Source: Gnetum montanum
Lineage: Eukaryota; Streptophyta; Gnetopsida; Gnetales; Gnetaceae
NCBI GenBank assembly: GCA_015680685.1
Contig: MNCI01003660.1
Span: 673,101-733,100, forward strand
DNA length: 60,000 nucleotides
Direction: 5' to 3'
The translations under genes were made by a program, and so were the position numbers. Positions 35,200 to 45,600 of the stretch are shown here, one piece after another; positions within the stretch are counted from its first letter, which is position 1, and every line of letters begins with the position of its first letter. The notes under the pieces were generated by a model. The model had not been told where the DNA came from. It saw nothing but the letters and a program-made list of their open reading frames with translations, and searched no databases.

Positions 35200-35960
35200 T
35201 AGTTTAAGGTCCGAGTAGATCATGAACCTAGTTTAAGATCTTGGTAGACTATGCTATGTTAGCTTATAGTCCTAGTAGACTGTTGTGTGCGAGTTTAACG
35301 TCATAGTAGATGAGTTGCTATGCCAGTTTAATGTCATGACCAAAAGATGAATGCTTTACTAGTTTTAGCATTGTGGTGGACGTGCGATGCTAGTTTATAG
35401 TCATAGTAGACTGCTATGGTGGTTATAGCATCATGGTGGATGAATGATGTGCTAGTTTTAGCATTGTGGTTGCTTAACTTGCTTTGGTGAGGTACGGTGC
35501 TTCATGCTAGATATGCTCGTGCAAGATCCTACAAAGTCAACTAGAAAAAGAACATCAAGTAGCACCTATTTTAACAAAGTTAATGCACAAATGAAGGGAA
35601 ATTAGTGCAATGAAATTTTAGAATTGGTATTTTAGGGCCATTTTGGGCTGTAGCGGTAGTTTAAGGCCATTTGGGCCCTGTGTTTTGCTAGTTTTGGGCC
35701 ATTTTGGGCCACATATACTGCAAGTTTAAGGCTATTTTAGGTTATGGAAAGGGGATTGATAGTTTTGGGCTATTTTGGGCCATAGGTGCGTATTTAGGGT
35801 TATGGTGGGCCATGGAGAACATTGAGAACATTACTAGTTTAAGGCCATGATAGGTCGTGGTTGCTAGTTTAAGGTCATTTTGGGCCACACGTTGCTAGTT
35901 TAAGGCCATGGCAACCTATAGCGATGGAAGGAAAAGCATTACTAGTTTTAGGCCATAGTG
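35200..35960. repeat. Variable-spacing repeat field, core CTAGTTTAAGGCCAT...TGGGCC
   Basis: A core near CTAGTTT(A/T)AGGCCAT(T/A)(T/G)TGGGCC recurs many times with spacers of about 15-50 bases. The left half (35205-35480) has the variant CTAGTTTA...GTAGTAGA. The right half (35640-35965) has the GGCCAT...GGGCC form. Two further copies sit far off, at 37434-37490 in the gag-protease frame. Spacers differ, and cores decay gradually, so this is no CRISPR array. Role unknown. Confidence 0.75.
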
Positions 35961-36099
35961 GGTTGTAGCATTGTTTTTTTTTATAATTTTAATGTTTTAT
36001 GATTTTTATGTTTTTGATGTTTTTCATGCATAAGCAAAGCAAATAAATGCATAAACAAAGCGAAATGATGTGTAAGCTAAGCAATGCATAAGCAAATGC

Positions 36100-37000
36100 A
36101 ATGTAAGCGAAGGTAAAAAATTCATGGCACATAGTAACATAGGGTAGGTAGGAACCTAGCATGTTTTGGGCTAAGGGGGTATCTTGGTTGCATAGTTGCC
36201 TTCCAATTTGGTGTGGATTAGGGGATGTGTAGGGCCTAGGGTCCTCTAGGAGGTTGTTGGCTTCCATTGCTCATTTGGGTGTGTTACCATTATGCGTTGC
36301 ATTGTATGTTGTAGGTGCATCATCAAGGAATTCCACCTTTGACCCTTGCTGCATTTCTATGTTATTGATGGCCAAAGGGGTGGAATTATCACCATGGATG
36401 ATAACTTCACCACCTCTGTATGAAAGGTGGATCTCCTAGTGAATCAAAGAGGAGATGGCTCATAATTAGGCCAGTTGAGGCCTACGCAATATCAGGTTAG
36501 AGCTAGGCATTTCCTTTATAATAGTGAATTTTTCAAAGGTGGGGAACTACTCCCCTACTATGAACCCTATGGTGATGCTACCATAGATAGTGATGTGTGA
36601 TCCATTGAAGGATTCTAGGCATGTGATTTTTATTGGATTAATTTGGTTTACAAGGCCTAGCTTGTCGATGACGGTGTATGGTATTACGTTTGTTGCCACA
36701 CCATCATCAACATGCACCTTGCAAATCATGCTTTGCCCAATGAATTTGCTAATAAACATTGGAGCTGTGAGACCTCCTTGCCTTGTCATGAAATGATGGG
36801 AATGTTGAACTCAATTCCTGTGGCACTGGACACAACATCACTACACGGATGACATTCTCATTTACAAGGATGTCCTCCGTAATAGCAATGGAGGCTAACA
36901 TTTGGGTTAGTCCTTCCCGATGGGTAGATGAGGTCATAACCAGGCCATACAAGCTCAACATTGTGTTTTTTAGCTTGAGTGTTTGCTTGACTTAAGCTAG
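36100..37000 (-). pseudogene. Retropepsin part of the F gag-protease frame
   Basis: Minus-strand frames 36961-36749 and 36789-36547 join to a protease. The pieces are ELSSTFPSFHDKARR, then FISKFIGQSMICKVHVDDG with the active site as DDGVATNVIP (normally D(N/T)GA/S), then a hydrophobic block, then TCLESFNGSHITIYGSITIGF, the flap and second beta lobe of plant retropepsins. A degenerate SSNLIL(G/R)RP piece near 36500 is the usual end motif. After it no RT follows. A frame change separates the two pieces near 36780. Confidence 0.75.
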
Positions 37001-39718
37001 TGCATCTACAAATTCCTTGCCATTAGTCATTATTTTGGCCTTGAGCTCCTCCATGCAGCTTGAGAGATGAATCTATCACAAAGGGAACTTGCACTTGGTT
37101 TGCTTGGCCTACTTGGGGGCCTCAGTGCTCATTTGTGGTTTGTTAGTCATGGCCTTTTCAATTGCTTTGGCTATAAAATCTATAGAGATAGAGACTAGCT
37201 TTGTTGGACTAGGCATTCTTTGGGCTCATTATTGCCTAGCTATTTCGCTTGCAAGGCACTTGTTTAGCCTCTTACATTGCCACCTAGTGGGTCTACCCAT
37301 GTTTCTATTGGAATTAACCCTTGGAGGAGAAGGGACCGAAACCTTGCCCAGTACTAGGCTTTGGGTAGGTGAGGGACCAACACATTATAGCATCCTAATG
37401 ACAAATAGTTTCTATGTAGTTTTTGTAGCATGCTAGTTTAACATCGTAGTAGATAAGCTATGCTAGTTTAATGTTGTAGCAAACAAATGCTGCGGGACGT
37501 TGACCACAAAGGATGTCATGGGTTCTTGCAGTGGCACTTTAACCATGAAGGAGGACCTCTTGCTTGTGGAGGTTGAGGGGACCTTTACACTACTGGGAGG
37601 CACTCGGACCACAAAAGGCTGCTTTACTGGTGCTAGCTTGTCACCCACATTGATGGTGTTGATGACATAGGTGATGTCATCCAGATTGGACTAGTTTTCC
37701 GCATCAAGAACTAGTTCACCTCTATCTATCACCCTTTGTAGATCATCTTGCAAAGTTCAAAAGAAGTCTATGCTATGACTGGACAACTAGTGGTAATGAT
37801 AGAATTGGTCTAGCTTAAAGTGTTGTGGGACTAGGAGCTTATTTGGTGATGTTGAGGTAGGATTCCTTAGTAGCTTGTAGTACTTGTTGTGCCTTTGGTA
37901 GGCATCCTCAAACACTTGTTTGTGTTGGATTTTCCTAGCTTTTAATAGTTGATCCAGCAACTCTAAGGGTTTCAGTGGCAATGGGGGATACTTTGAGTGG
38001 TCCTTAAGCTCAAAGTTGGACCTTTGAGTGGCTTACGCTATGGCCCCCATTGATGTAGGTGGGTTGGTTTCTTGGGTGCTAGAGTTTGTAGCCTTGTGAG
38101 TTGGGGCTTTGGGTTGCTTAGTCATCAATCCCTAGTTGGTTTCTTTGGTGTGTGTGGGTAACATTATCACTATTACATTTTGCTTTCATGCATGTTGATT
38201 TTTGTAGGCCACATAAGTTGGGTCTTTGCTAGCTTGCGTTGTGTCTTCTATGCCCTTAGTTTGGGCAATGGCTTGGCTTAGAGACTTTAGGGCTAGGTAG
38301 TATAGTTTTGACTTAATGAAGTCATTAAATGCACCCTTAAAGATGGTGAGTAGATGCATCTTTGCTATGGACTCTTGTATGTCATTCAATGAGGTGCTCT
38401 AGCATTGGTTAAATTTTTGCATGGGCTCTAGATGGCCTTGCTTAATCTACATCAATTGGTCCAAGGCTACTTCTGGCTTCAAGTTGTACATGAAGTGCAT
38501 CATGAACTAGCTTAGAAGATCCTTTAGAGAGGAGATAGAGGCCTTGGATAGCACACAATACTAGTATAGGACTTTGCGAGTTAGTAACATGGCAAACACA
38601 CACATAATGGTGTGCGGCTAGGCTTGTAGCAGTAGGTATTCAGACCTGAATGTGACCAAGTGCATGTTGGGGTTCCCTTGACCATTGTACTTGGTGAGTT
38701 GAGGTAGCAAGACCCTAGTTGGTAGAGCTAGGGATGGGACTATAGGACTTATAGAATCATCTTGGTAGAAATCCACCACTTGAACTATTTCGAAGGAAGT
38801 AACTTTGAGTCACCTTACCTCCTCTATCAAACTCTGGATCAGCTAAAATGCATGATCCAAGTTTTGAGATGTGTCAGCAAGTAGCATTGGCTATGATATT
38901 TGCTATGTTGGATGTATGGCCCAAGGTTGAATCATCAATTACAGAGCCACGTGATGTGTTGGTTGTGCTATGGGCATGGTGACTAGGGCAAGCCACATGC
39001 ATGTGGGTTGGTTTGATGCCAAGGGCACTGACAAAGCAAGTGGGACATAGGGTGCCTATGTCATTTGGGCCTTATAGATGGCCTTTAAATGAATGTAGGA
39101 TTGGATAAGCATGATTACTACAGGAAAAGATGGCTGGAAAGGTTGAGTTGATGCCATGAAGGGCAAGTGGAAAGGGGCTATTGCATCATGTTGCATGTAT
39201 AGCATTTGATGCATTGCCACTAGAGACATTGACCTAAGCTTGACAGAGTTGGAAGGTGATGTAGGTGTTATAACCATCTTGGGGAGGACAAGTGAATTGA
39301 ACCAAGGAGGGGCCAGACCAAGGAATGGTTGTTGGAAGACAATGTAAAAGGGGCTCTCATATTCGAAGCAAGCTTCGAACTCATCTTCCTCTTGTAGGGC
39401 TTCCTCATAGTTTGTTCCTACATTATGCTCGCTTGCACAAATGAGCTTGGACAACAACTAGTGATGGGACTTCATGAGTGGGATGATGTTGAATGAGGAG
39501 GGTATGTACTCTCATCTATCCTAGTGGATTAGTTTGAAGTCCCATTTTTTCTTCATGGTGAGGCGATCCATAGGTAACCCTACTTGGATCTTTGCATAGA
39601 AGAAGTTATATTGCTTATTGTTGAGCATGACATGCTTTGGGTGGATGATGAAGGTGTCAAGTATGTTAGACACTAATGTTGAAGGCTGATTTGGGTTCTT
39701 ATTTGCAGATCGAGTCAC
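37000..39718 (-). pseudogene. Gag of element F (Tat/Ogre-like)
   Basis: A long minus-strand frame with few stops starts MTRSANKNPNQP at 39718, about 385 bases inside the 5' LTR. The first third (to 39056) is Pro/Gln/Ser rich. The capsid core at about 38700-38186 reads TKYNGQGNPNMHLVTFRSEYL, ASISSLKDL and AFNDFIKSKLYYLALKSLSQAI, matching the Retrotrans_gag pattern. At 37981-37690 the pieces PLKPLELLDQLLKARK and LQDDLQRVIDRGELVLD match the C-terminal Gag region of Tat/Ogre elements. The usual Cys of the CxYH block there is replaced (FYHYH). Only scattered stops break it, fewer than in its host A. Confidence 0.82.
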
Positions 39719-40102
39719 AAAAGGAAGAGCTACAGTTTGCCAGTTGTAGAAAATAGCTAAGTCTAGAAACTGTAGAAAATCAGTTAAGTGTGAAAATTGC
39801 AGAAAAATGGCTAAGTGTTAAAACTACTGAAAAATGACTAACTATGGAGACTATGTGCTCTATGCTGAGAGCTAATTATGCTCCACACTAACTACGCTCT
39901 TCATCAACTACACTCTCTACACTTAGAGAATGAGGACTTTAGAAAAATTAGTGGAGAGCAGTGTGATTTGGGTTACTATGTGGGGTCTCAAGGAGACTGA
40001 AAATAGGGTCCAATCTACACTGATGGGGATGCAGAGAGAATGGAAGACAACCATAACAAAGTCTAAAAATAATGGTTTCCTTTCCTTCTATTGTTAGAAA
40101 AC
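39719..40102 (-). other. 5' leader of F
   Basis: Between the 5' LTR and the gag start. The part 39840-39960 again contains GCTC/GAGC words like those of the LTR array. The bases next to the LTR do not match the tRNA-Asp or tRNA-Met primer types found in the other elements. The primer site is therefore unidentified. Confidence 0.5.
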
Positions 40103-41763
40103 TGTAATGATCAAAAATGTTGATGGCTGGAATCACCAAGGGGCCAATGAATGAATAGCCTAAACTTGCATCTGTGTGAGGGCTTGCTGGAGGTAGAGAC
40201 AAGGTTCCTAGAACAATCTTATCAATCGGATGGGAACTTACCAAATTTGATGCCAAAAGGTGCTAAGTATTAAAGTAGTGTTTCATGGTGCTAAGTGTAG
40301 AGCATAGCCATGAGTGCCTGAGGGGGGAGCATAGTCAAGGGTTTTAACGAAAATGAGGATGCCAACATGTGGAGACTACTACCTAAGCATAGTTATAATG
40401 TAACCATGTGTAAAAATAGTGAAAAATGCAAAGAAAATTTGAAAAATGTAGGAGAGAGAAACAGAACACCACCCTAAATGGGGTTGATCATAGTTAACTT
40501 CAAAAGGGGTTTAAAAGGTATTTGGTGTATAATAGGTGCAGTGAAGAGCATAGTCACAGTTTTGATGGTGTTTGGCTGTGAAGATTGGCACTCACTGTGA
40601 TGTCTATGCCTGCTGGGTTGGCTACTGTAGTGTACTATGGGCTATGGTATTTTGCTAGGCTGTAGTGGGCTATGGTTGGTAACTCTACCTCTCTTCAGTT
40701 CACTGGTGTGCCTTTCGGTCTTGTTCATCCAAAATTCCAAATGCTAAAAATGTTGTGTCTTTGGGTCTCATTCACCCAAAATGCCAAAATGCCAACTACG
40801 CTTCATATTTGCCAACACCTAAAACATAGATGGTGGGGGTATTTATAGGGTTAGGGTTACTAGAAAATGTGGAAAGACTACCATGTTGTAGTGGGATGGT
40901 TGGGACAACTTTGTACCCCAACTACGCTCTCCACTAAGGCAAGTGATTTTAAGTTATGTTGTGCTTTGATGGCCTTTGGGAGGCTACAAGACTATGACTA
41001 CGCTACCAATTGTGCACATGTGTTGAGAAGATTTCAATGTACTTGAGAAAATGTGAAAAATGCAAGTTTGTAGACTATGCTCGAGGACTATGTTGTCGAC
41101 TATCTCGAGTGGGATTAGAGTGTAGTTACAATTTTAGGATAAAATGGAAATGCAAAAAAAAAAATGCATGTTATTACTAGAGATGCATAAGAGCTGAGCT
41201 AAATGTTGGTGCTATGTTGTGGAGGCCTCTGAAGGTTGTTATGGCTAACTATGCTTGATTATGCTTTGGACTAAGGGAGAGCATATTCCAACACTTGGCA
41301 AACTTTTTGTAAAATTTGGCTTCTAATTAACTACGCGTGACTATGCTCCCAAGTAATGGAGAGCATAGTCTCAATAGTTAGAAAAAACTACAAAAAATTG
41401 GGCCTTGATGTTGTGTATGCTTGACTACGCTCCCAAGTAGTGGAGAGCATAGTCTTGACACTTAGAAATTTTTTGCAAAAACTGAGCTTCCATGTTAACT
41501 ATGCTTGACTACGCTTTAGGGTAGTGGAGAGTGTACTCTTGACACTTAGAAAAATCTACAGCAACTAGCTTTACACTTAGAAAAATTTGTGAATTGACCT
41601 TTGGTGTTGACTATGCTCTCTATTGAGCTGACTATGCTTTGGGGCAATGGAGAGCATAGTCCCAACACTTTGAGAAATTGGTAGAAAGTAGAAAGTGACA
41701 TCATTCTAACACTTAGGAAAATTTGTAGTCAAGAAGCTGTACCCCAAATTTGGTGGTGTTTTA
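40103..41763 (-). repeat. Right (5') LTR of F
   Basis: Pair of 32463-34074. It is about 50 bp longer. It carries the same inverted-repeat array (about 41255-41670), including a perfect 10-bp pair at 41339-41348 and 41361-41370. It ends GGTGGTGTTTTA at 41763, followed directly by the GTGGT duplication. Confidence 0.9.
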
Positions 41764-41768
41764 GTGGT
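41764..41768. repeat. Right target-site duplication of F
   Basis: GTGGT, identical to 32458-32462. Host ORF sequence resumes at 41769. Confidence 0.9.
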
Positions 41769-43425
41769 CAAGCATTGATTTTGTGCTTGAGCCATTTCAA
41801 GTTGCCCCTCCAAGATGATGCATTTGCACCTTACTTCCAGTAGCTTCAACTAGGTTGTGGTGATGTTATCTGAAAAATCAAAGATATCTAGAATTAGTTG
41901 CTCAGTCCTCACTAGTTAATCTAGCAATTCTTCATGCTGGGCTGCATTCAATTTTTTACTAATCATGTTTGCAGATGTCTGCACATCTCGAAGTGTAGAT
42001 ACATCTAGTATAGATGTCATAGGTGCATTGACTGCTTCAGTGACATAGTCAACAACTACTTCAATCATAGTCTCTTGCCCTTGGTGCTACATCACTAGTA
42101 CAGTAGCCCCTTCACCTTCCTCCAAATGCACCGAAAAGGAGGTAGCATTTCTAAATATTTCTAGGAATAAATGGTGTTGTGATAATGACACCATCACCTC
42201 TCAAGCATTGGGATTAGACATCACAAGAAACTGTGTTCATTGGGTAGAGAATATTGGTCCACCCTTTTCCATCTGGCTGATTATTCAAGCTACCTTATTA
42301 GGGTGACTCATTGCTAGTTGATACATAGATGGGTCTGCACTACTCATCCCTGCATGGTGCTCTTGCTCATGGAAAAGTTAATCTCGTATTTTTTCCAAAT
42401 GCTTAATGGCATAGTAAGCCTTCAACATTATTTCTTGAGTAGGTGATGAAGGTGGTGGCTACTCCTCTTCTTGAGTTATGGTAGGTGTCTTTTCTTTCAT
42501 GATTTTAGACCATGTAGCCAAAGGAGCATGCCTAATTATGTCTTTGGTATAGTGGATGATTCCTACCCTCTTGACAAGTTTTTAGATGAGACACGTAAAT
42601 GGCAAGGTTTTCCTTCCACATTTATTTTTCTTGAAACACTTTTCAATCTCCAAATAGATTAGTTGTGGAAAGTTAATAGGAAATCTCTTGCTTAGAGCAG
42701 CACATGCTTAGGTGGAAAAGATGGTTACCTTGCTAGGCCTCATAGTTGGATTGAGGTGGTAAGCTACAATTTTGAAGTAAATGCATTTCACTAGTGTGAA
42801 CATGTTGTACTCCTTACTGTTGACCCCATAACACCATTTAGTTCACTCCTTTTTGGCCTTAGAATCATTTTTTTTGATAGTTCTACCAACGATGTTCCAT
42901 TATTAGGTAATCCTAGTGCCTATGCAATAGCCTCGACTCAGTAGAACACCTGAATATCCTTGATTTTTACTATGGACCTTGGCCTTCTATTATTTTAGAA
43001 GAGATATGCCTCTCCCATGTACCATTCCCCACTAGATGTGATGATTGGCCACATGGAAGAGGTTTGTAATTGTGTTTTGACTTCTATTGAACCTTTCTCT
43101 AGAAATGGCCCTAAGTTTATTTCTTGGAGGACTAAGCGTTGAATCTCTTGGGACCTAATGATGTAAAGGCAAGCTTGAATTAAAGTGAATTTAAGACTTG
43201 GCATGGGTCTAGGTGCTTTCCCTCACTATGATTACTTTGTTGGCACTTCTTCTTCTAGAATCTATCAAATATATTCCACTTCAAGCTCCTCATGAAGAGG
43301 TCCCATTACATGCGTTGCCTCTTGTGATTCTTGGACTTGTTCTTGTTGGGCCCTTCTAGCTTTGGGCCATTTCTCCATTGGTTGAGAGGATTCTCCTTCC
43401 TATGAACATTTCGATCTTGGTTCCA
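41769..43425 (-). pseudogene. 3' ORF of element A, N-terminal part with LGLP domain
   Basis: The minus-strand frame starts MEPRSKCS near 43423, with a charged Glu/Gln-rich lead (KARRAQQEQVQESQEA). It then has PSLKFTLIQACLYIIRSQEI and FLEKGSIEVKTQLQTSSMWPI with a SSGEWYM piece (43204-42995), and a VEAIA, then ALGLPNNG block (about 42950-42890). This is the conserved block also seen in C near 27170. The C-terminal side (42500-41769) is degenerate. F splits the ORF at 41768. The block order agrees with C, so this looks like a real, once-conserved second ORF of the family. Its function is unknown. Confidence 0.72.
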
Positions 43426-43526
43426 TCTGTAATCACAATAAGAGCATGGGTTAGCAATCATTGTGTAACATGAAGTAATTAAAATACCTTTATCTCTTTA
43501 GGATAGTTACACTTGGCTAAGTTGTA
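43426..43526 (-). other. Sequence upstream of the 3' ORF of A, at the gap edge
   Basis: About 100 bases of AT-rich sequence before the assembly gap. No motif seen. Confidence 0.4.
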
Positions 43527-43743
43527 NNNNNNNNNNNNNNNNNNNNNNNNNNNNNNNNNNNNNNNNNNNNNNNNNNNNNNNNNNNNNNNNNNNNNNNNNN
43601 NNNNNNNNNNNNNNNNNNNNNNNNNNNNNNNNNNNNNNNNNNNNNNNNNNNNNNNNNNNNNNNNNNNNNNNNNNNNNNNNNNNNNNNNNNNNNNNNNNNN
43701 NNNNNNNNNNNNNNNNNNNNNNNNNNNNNNNNNNNNNNNNNNN
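43527..43743. other. Assembly gap (217 N) inside element A
   Basis: An unbroken run of N. On its right the RT thumb / start of RNase H of A reads into the gap. On its left the 3' ORF begins almost at once. RNase H and integrase, normally about 2 kb together, are missing between them. Either the gap is larger than drawn or those domains were deleted. Confidence 0.95.
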
Positions 43744-44520
43744 TGGTGTTTCTACAAGTTTCTCCTTTAACTATTGGAATGCATATTCACATTCCTTGGT
43801 CTAGAGGAAAGGTGCATCTTTCTTTGTGAGTTCTACCAACGATTTTTCAATCTTAGAGAAATTCTTTATGAATTGCTAGTAGTAACTAGTGTGCCCAAGG
43901 AATGATTGGATATTTTTAGTGATTTCTAGTTGGTTGGTTATTCCTTGGATGACCCTTATCTTTTCTATTTCCACTTCAATCTCTACTTGATTGATTCTAT
44001 GCCCTAGTACAATGCCTTCTTAGACCATGAGATGGCTCTTTTACCAATTGAGCCACAGATTTTTTTCAACACATCTCTTTAGTACTTGCTCAATGTGGTC
44101 CAACACTTGTTCAAATGAATCTCCATAGGTGGAAAATTCATCCATGAAAACTTCCACAGCATTACTAATCTACTATTGGAAAATACTAAGGACTAGGTGT
44201 TGAAATGTTGTAGGGGCATTGCACAAAACAAATGACATCTTACAATATGCAAAAGTCCTCTAGGGAATCATGAATGTTGTCTTGGACTAATCTTATACCA
44301 CAATTTAGATTTGGTTATAGCCACTATAGCCATCTAAGAAGCTATAATAACAATGCCCAGATATGGTATCCAACACTTGATCCACAAATGGCAATGGAAA
44401 ATGATCTTTAAATGTTGTCATATTCAATAGCCTAAAGTTGATGTAGACCCACCATTTGCCACCTTTCTTTGGCATAATTATGAATGGGCTAATCCACTTA
44501 CAATCCATGATGGGATAGAT
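43744..44520 (-). pseudogene. Reverse transcriptase pseudogene of element A
   Basis: The minus-strand frame 44508-44305 reads CKWISPFIIMPKKGGKWW, then NMTTFKDHFPLPFVDQVLD and CYYSFLDGYSGYNQI, the RT fingers and palm. Further down (44180-43750) come VEVFMDEFSTYGDSFEQ with the catalytic box changed to FMDE, then a KSHLMV-like piece, LGHRIN, FLGHTSYYQQFIKNF and the beginning of RNase H (KKDAPFL, ECEYAFQ). Scattered stops break it. Wording is close to B (59100-59800). Downstream sequence enters the N gap. Confidence 0.9.
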
Positions 44521-45009
44521 GAATCCTGCCTTGAGGAGTTCAATTTTCTCCTTGATGATCTACTTAAATTTGGGGTTCAATTACCTTTGTGCCTACCTTC
44601 TAGGCTTCATAACTAGGTTAGTGTAAATGCAATGCTAACATATTCTTGGATTGATTCCTGTTAGCTCAGGATATGACTAAGTAAAGGCTATTGGCCATTT
44701 TTTAACCACCTTTAATAGCTTTTCCTTTTGTTTAGGAGAAAGTTTGACATTAATTATGATTAGCTTACCATTGTTTAAGAATGCATATTCCATGCTGGCT
44801 AATAAAGTTTTTAACTCTAGGGGCTCCTACTTGAAGTTATCAAGGATTTCCAACTCTCCCCAATAGGTATCATCATCTTCATCAAAGAGATGGGGATGAA
44901 CTTATTCAAGTTTATCCATGCCTTCAACATATGCACATGTTAGGTTTGCAGTTGGTTTCATGCATAATGTGCTGCTATCTGAGTCAACTATCAGCCATTG
45001 GGTGCTCTC
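44521..45009 (-). pseudogene. Protease-RT linker of element A
   Basis: Degenerate coding sequence between protease and RT, alignable in order with 58510-59100 of B. It includes a KEKIELLK(A)GFI-like RT lead-in near 44570-44520. No extra domain seen. Confidence 0.55.
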
Positions 45010-45600
45010 TTATTTTGTGGTTGCTATGTACAAATACCTTTGAGTGTTGATTTCTTGTGCACACTGATTACATGCTTTAATGTATGTATTTTTGATGGAC
45101 CAAATCTTTTGCATGCAATTACACCTGTTATTTTTGTATGCAATGCATGGAATATGCTTCTTCTCTATCTTGCCAAATTCATTTTCTTTGGATATTTCGA
45201 AAGAGAGGTCCCTTATGCCCATATGTGTATTGACTGTGCTTAACCAAGCTCTTCCCATAATGATGGGAAAGTCACTTTTGTAGTTTTTAACCTTGATCAC
45301 TAGAAAATTAGTAGGATAGGACCACCCACAAACTATGATCACAATGTCCTCTACTAATTCGAGAGGGATAGTAATTGATTGTTCTACCAATTCTAGATGG
45401 ATGTTGCTCTTCTTGAGAGGTGGTAGATTCTAGGCCTTGTACATGTCATGGAAGATGAGATTAACTATGGAACTAGAGTTAAGAAGAGCCTTACATGGCT
45501 CATGTCCAATGATCTATAGGTAAATGAGTTAACTTCCTAGGTCAGATCTTTTCATGGGAAGATTGCCAGCCTTGATCTAGTCAAAAATAGCATTAGTTAG
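45010..45600 (-). pseudogene. Retropepsin pseudogene of element A
   Basis: The minus-strand frame 45390-45010 reads LVEDIVIIVCGWSYPTNFLV, then FPIIMGRAWLSTVN, the end motif of the protease, followed by a KKHIPCIAYKNNRCNCMQK tail also present in B. The active-site region lies just upstream (about 45500-45460) as EPCKALLNSSSIVNL. B has DLGFDVNL at this place, so the catalytic Asp of A has become Asn. The frame is open for 126 codons after that. Dead by loss of the active site. Confidence 0.82.

Larger units (their letters stand above)
32463..41763 (-). mobile_element. Complete non-autonomous LTR element F (gag-protease only), nested in A
   Basis: A 9.3-kb element between perfect GTGGT duplications. 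LTRs are 32463-34074 and 40103-41763 (1612 and 1661 bp). In minus orientation the better preserved copy starts TGAAACATCACC and both end ATTACA. Inside are a gag-protease frame (39718 to about 36100), a variable repeat field (about 35200-35960) and a non-coding 3' part. I looked for RT, RNase H and integrase motifs on the minus strand and saw none. Gag wording is like the Tat/Ogre branch. The architecture fits the class called TR-GAG: terminal repeats plus gag, moved by enzymes of another element. LTR copies differ by roughly a tenth or more by eye, so it is old. Confidence 0.88.

Noticed and set aside
35200-35960. Possible CRISPR-like array
   Set aside because: Cores are degenerate, spacers vary in length and are partly repeats themselves, and the setting is a plant retrotransposon.
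43513-43770. Open frame across the assembly gap
   Set aside because: Nearly all its codons are N; it is an artefact.
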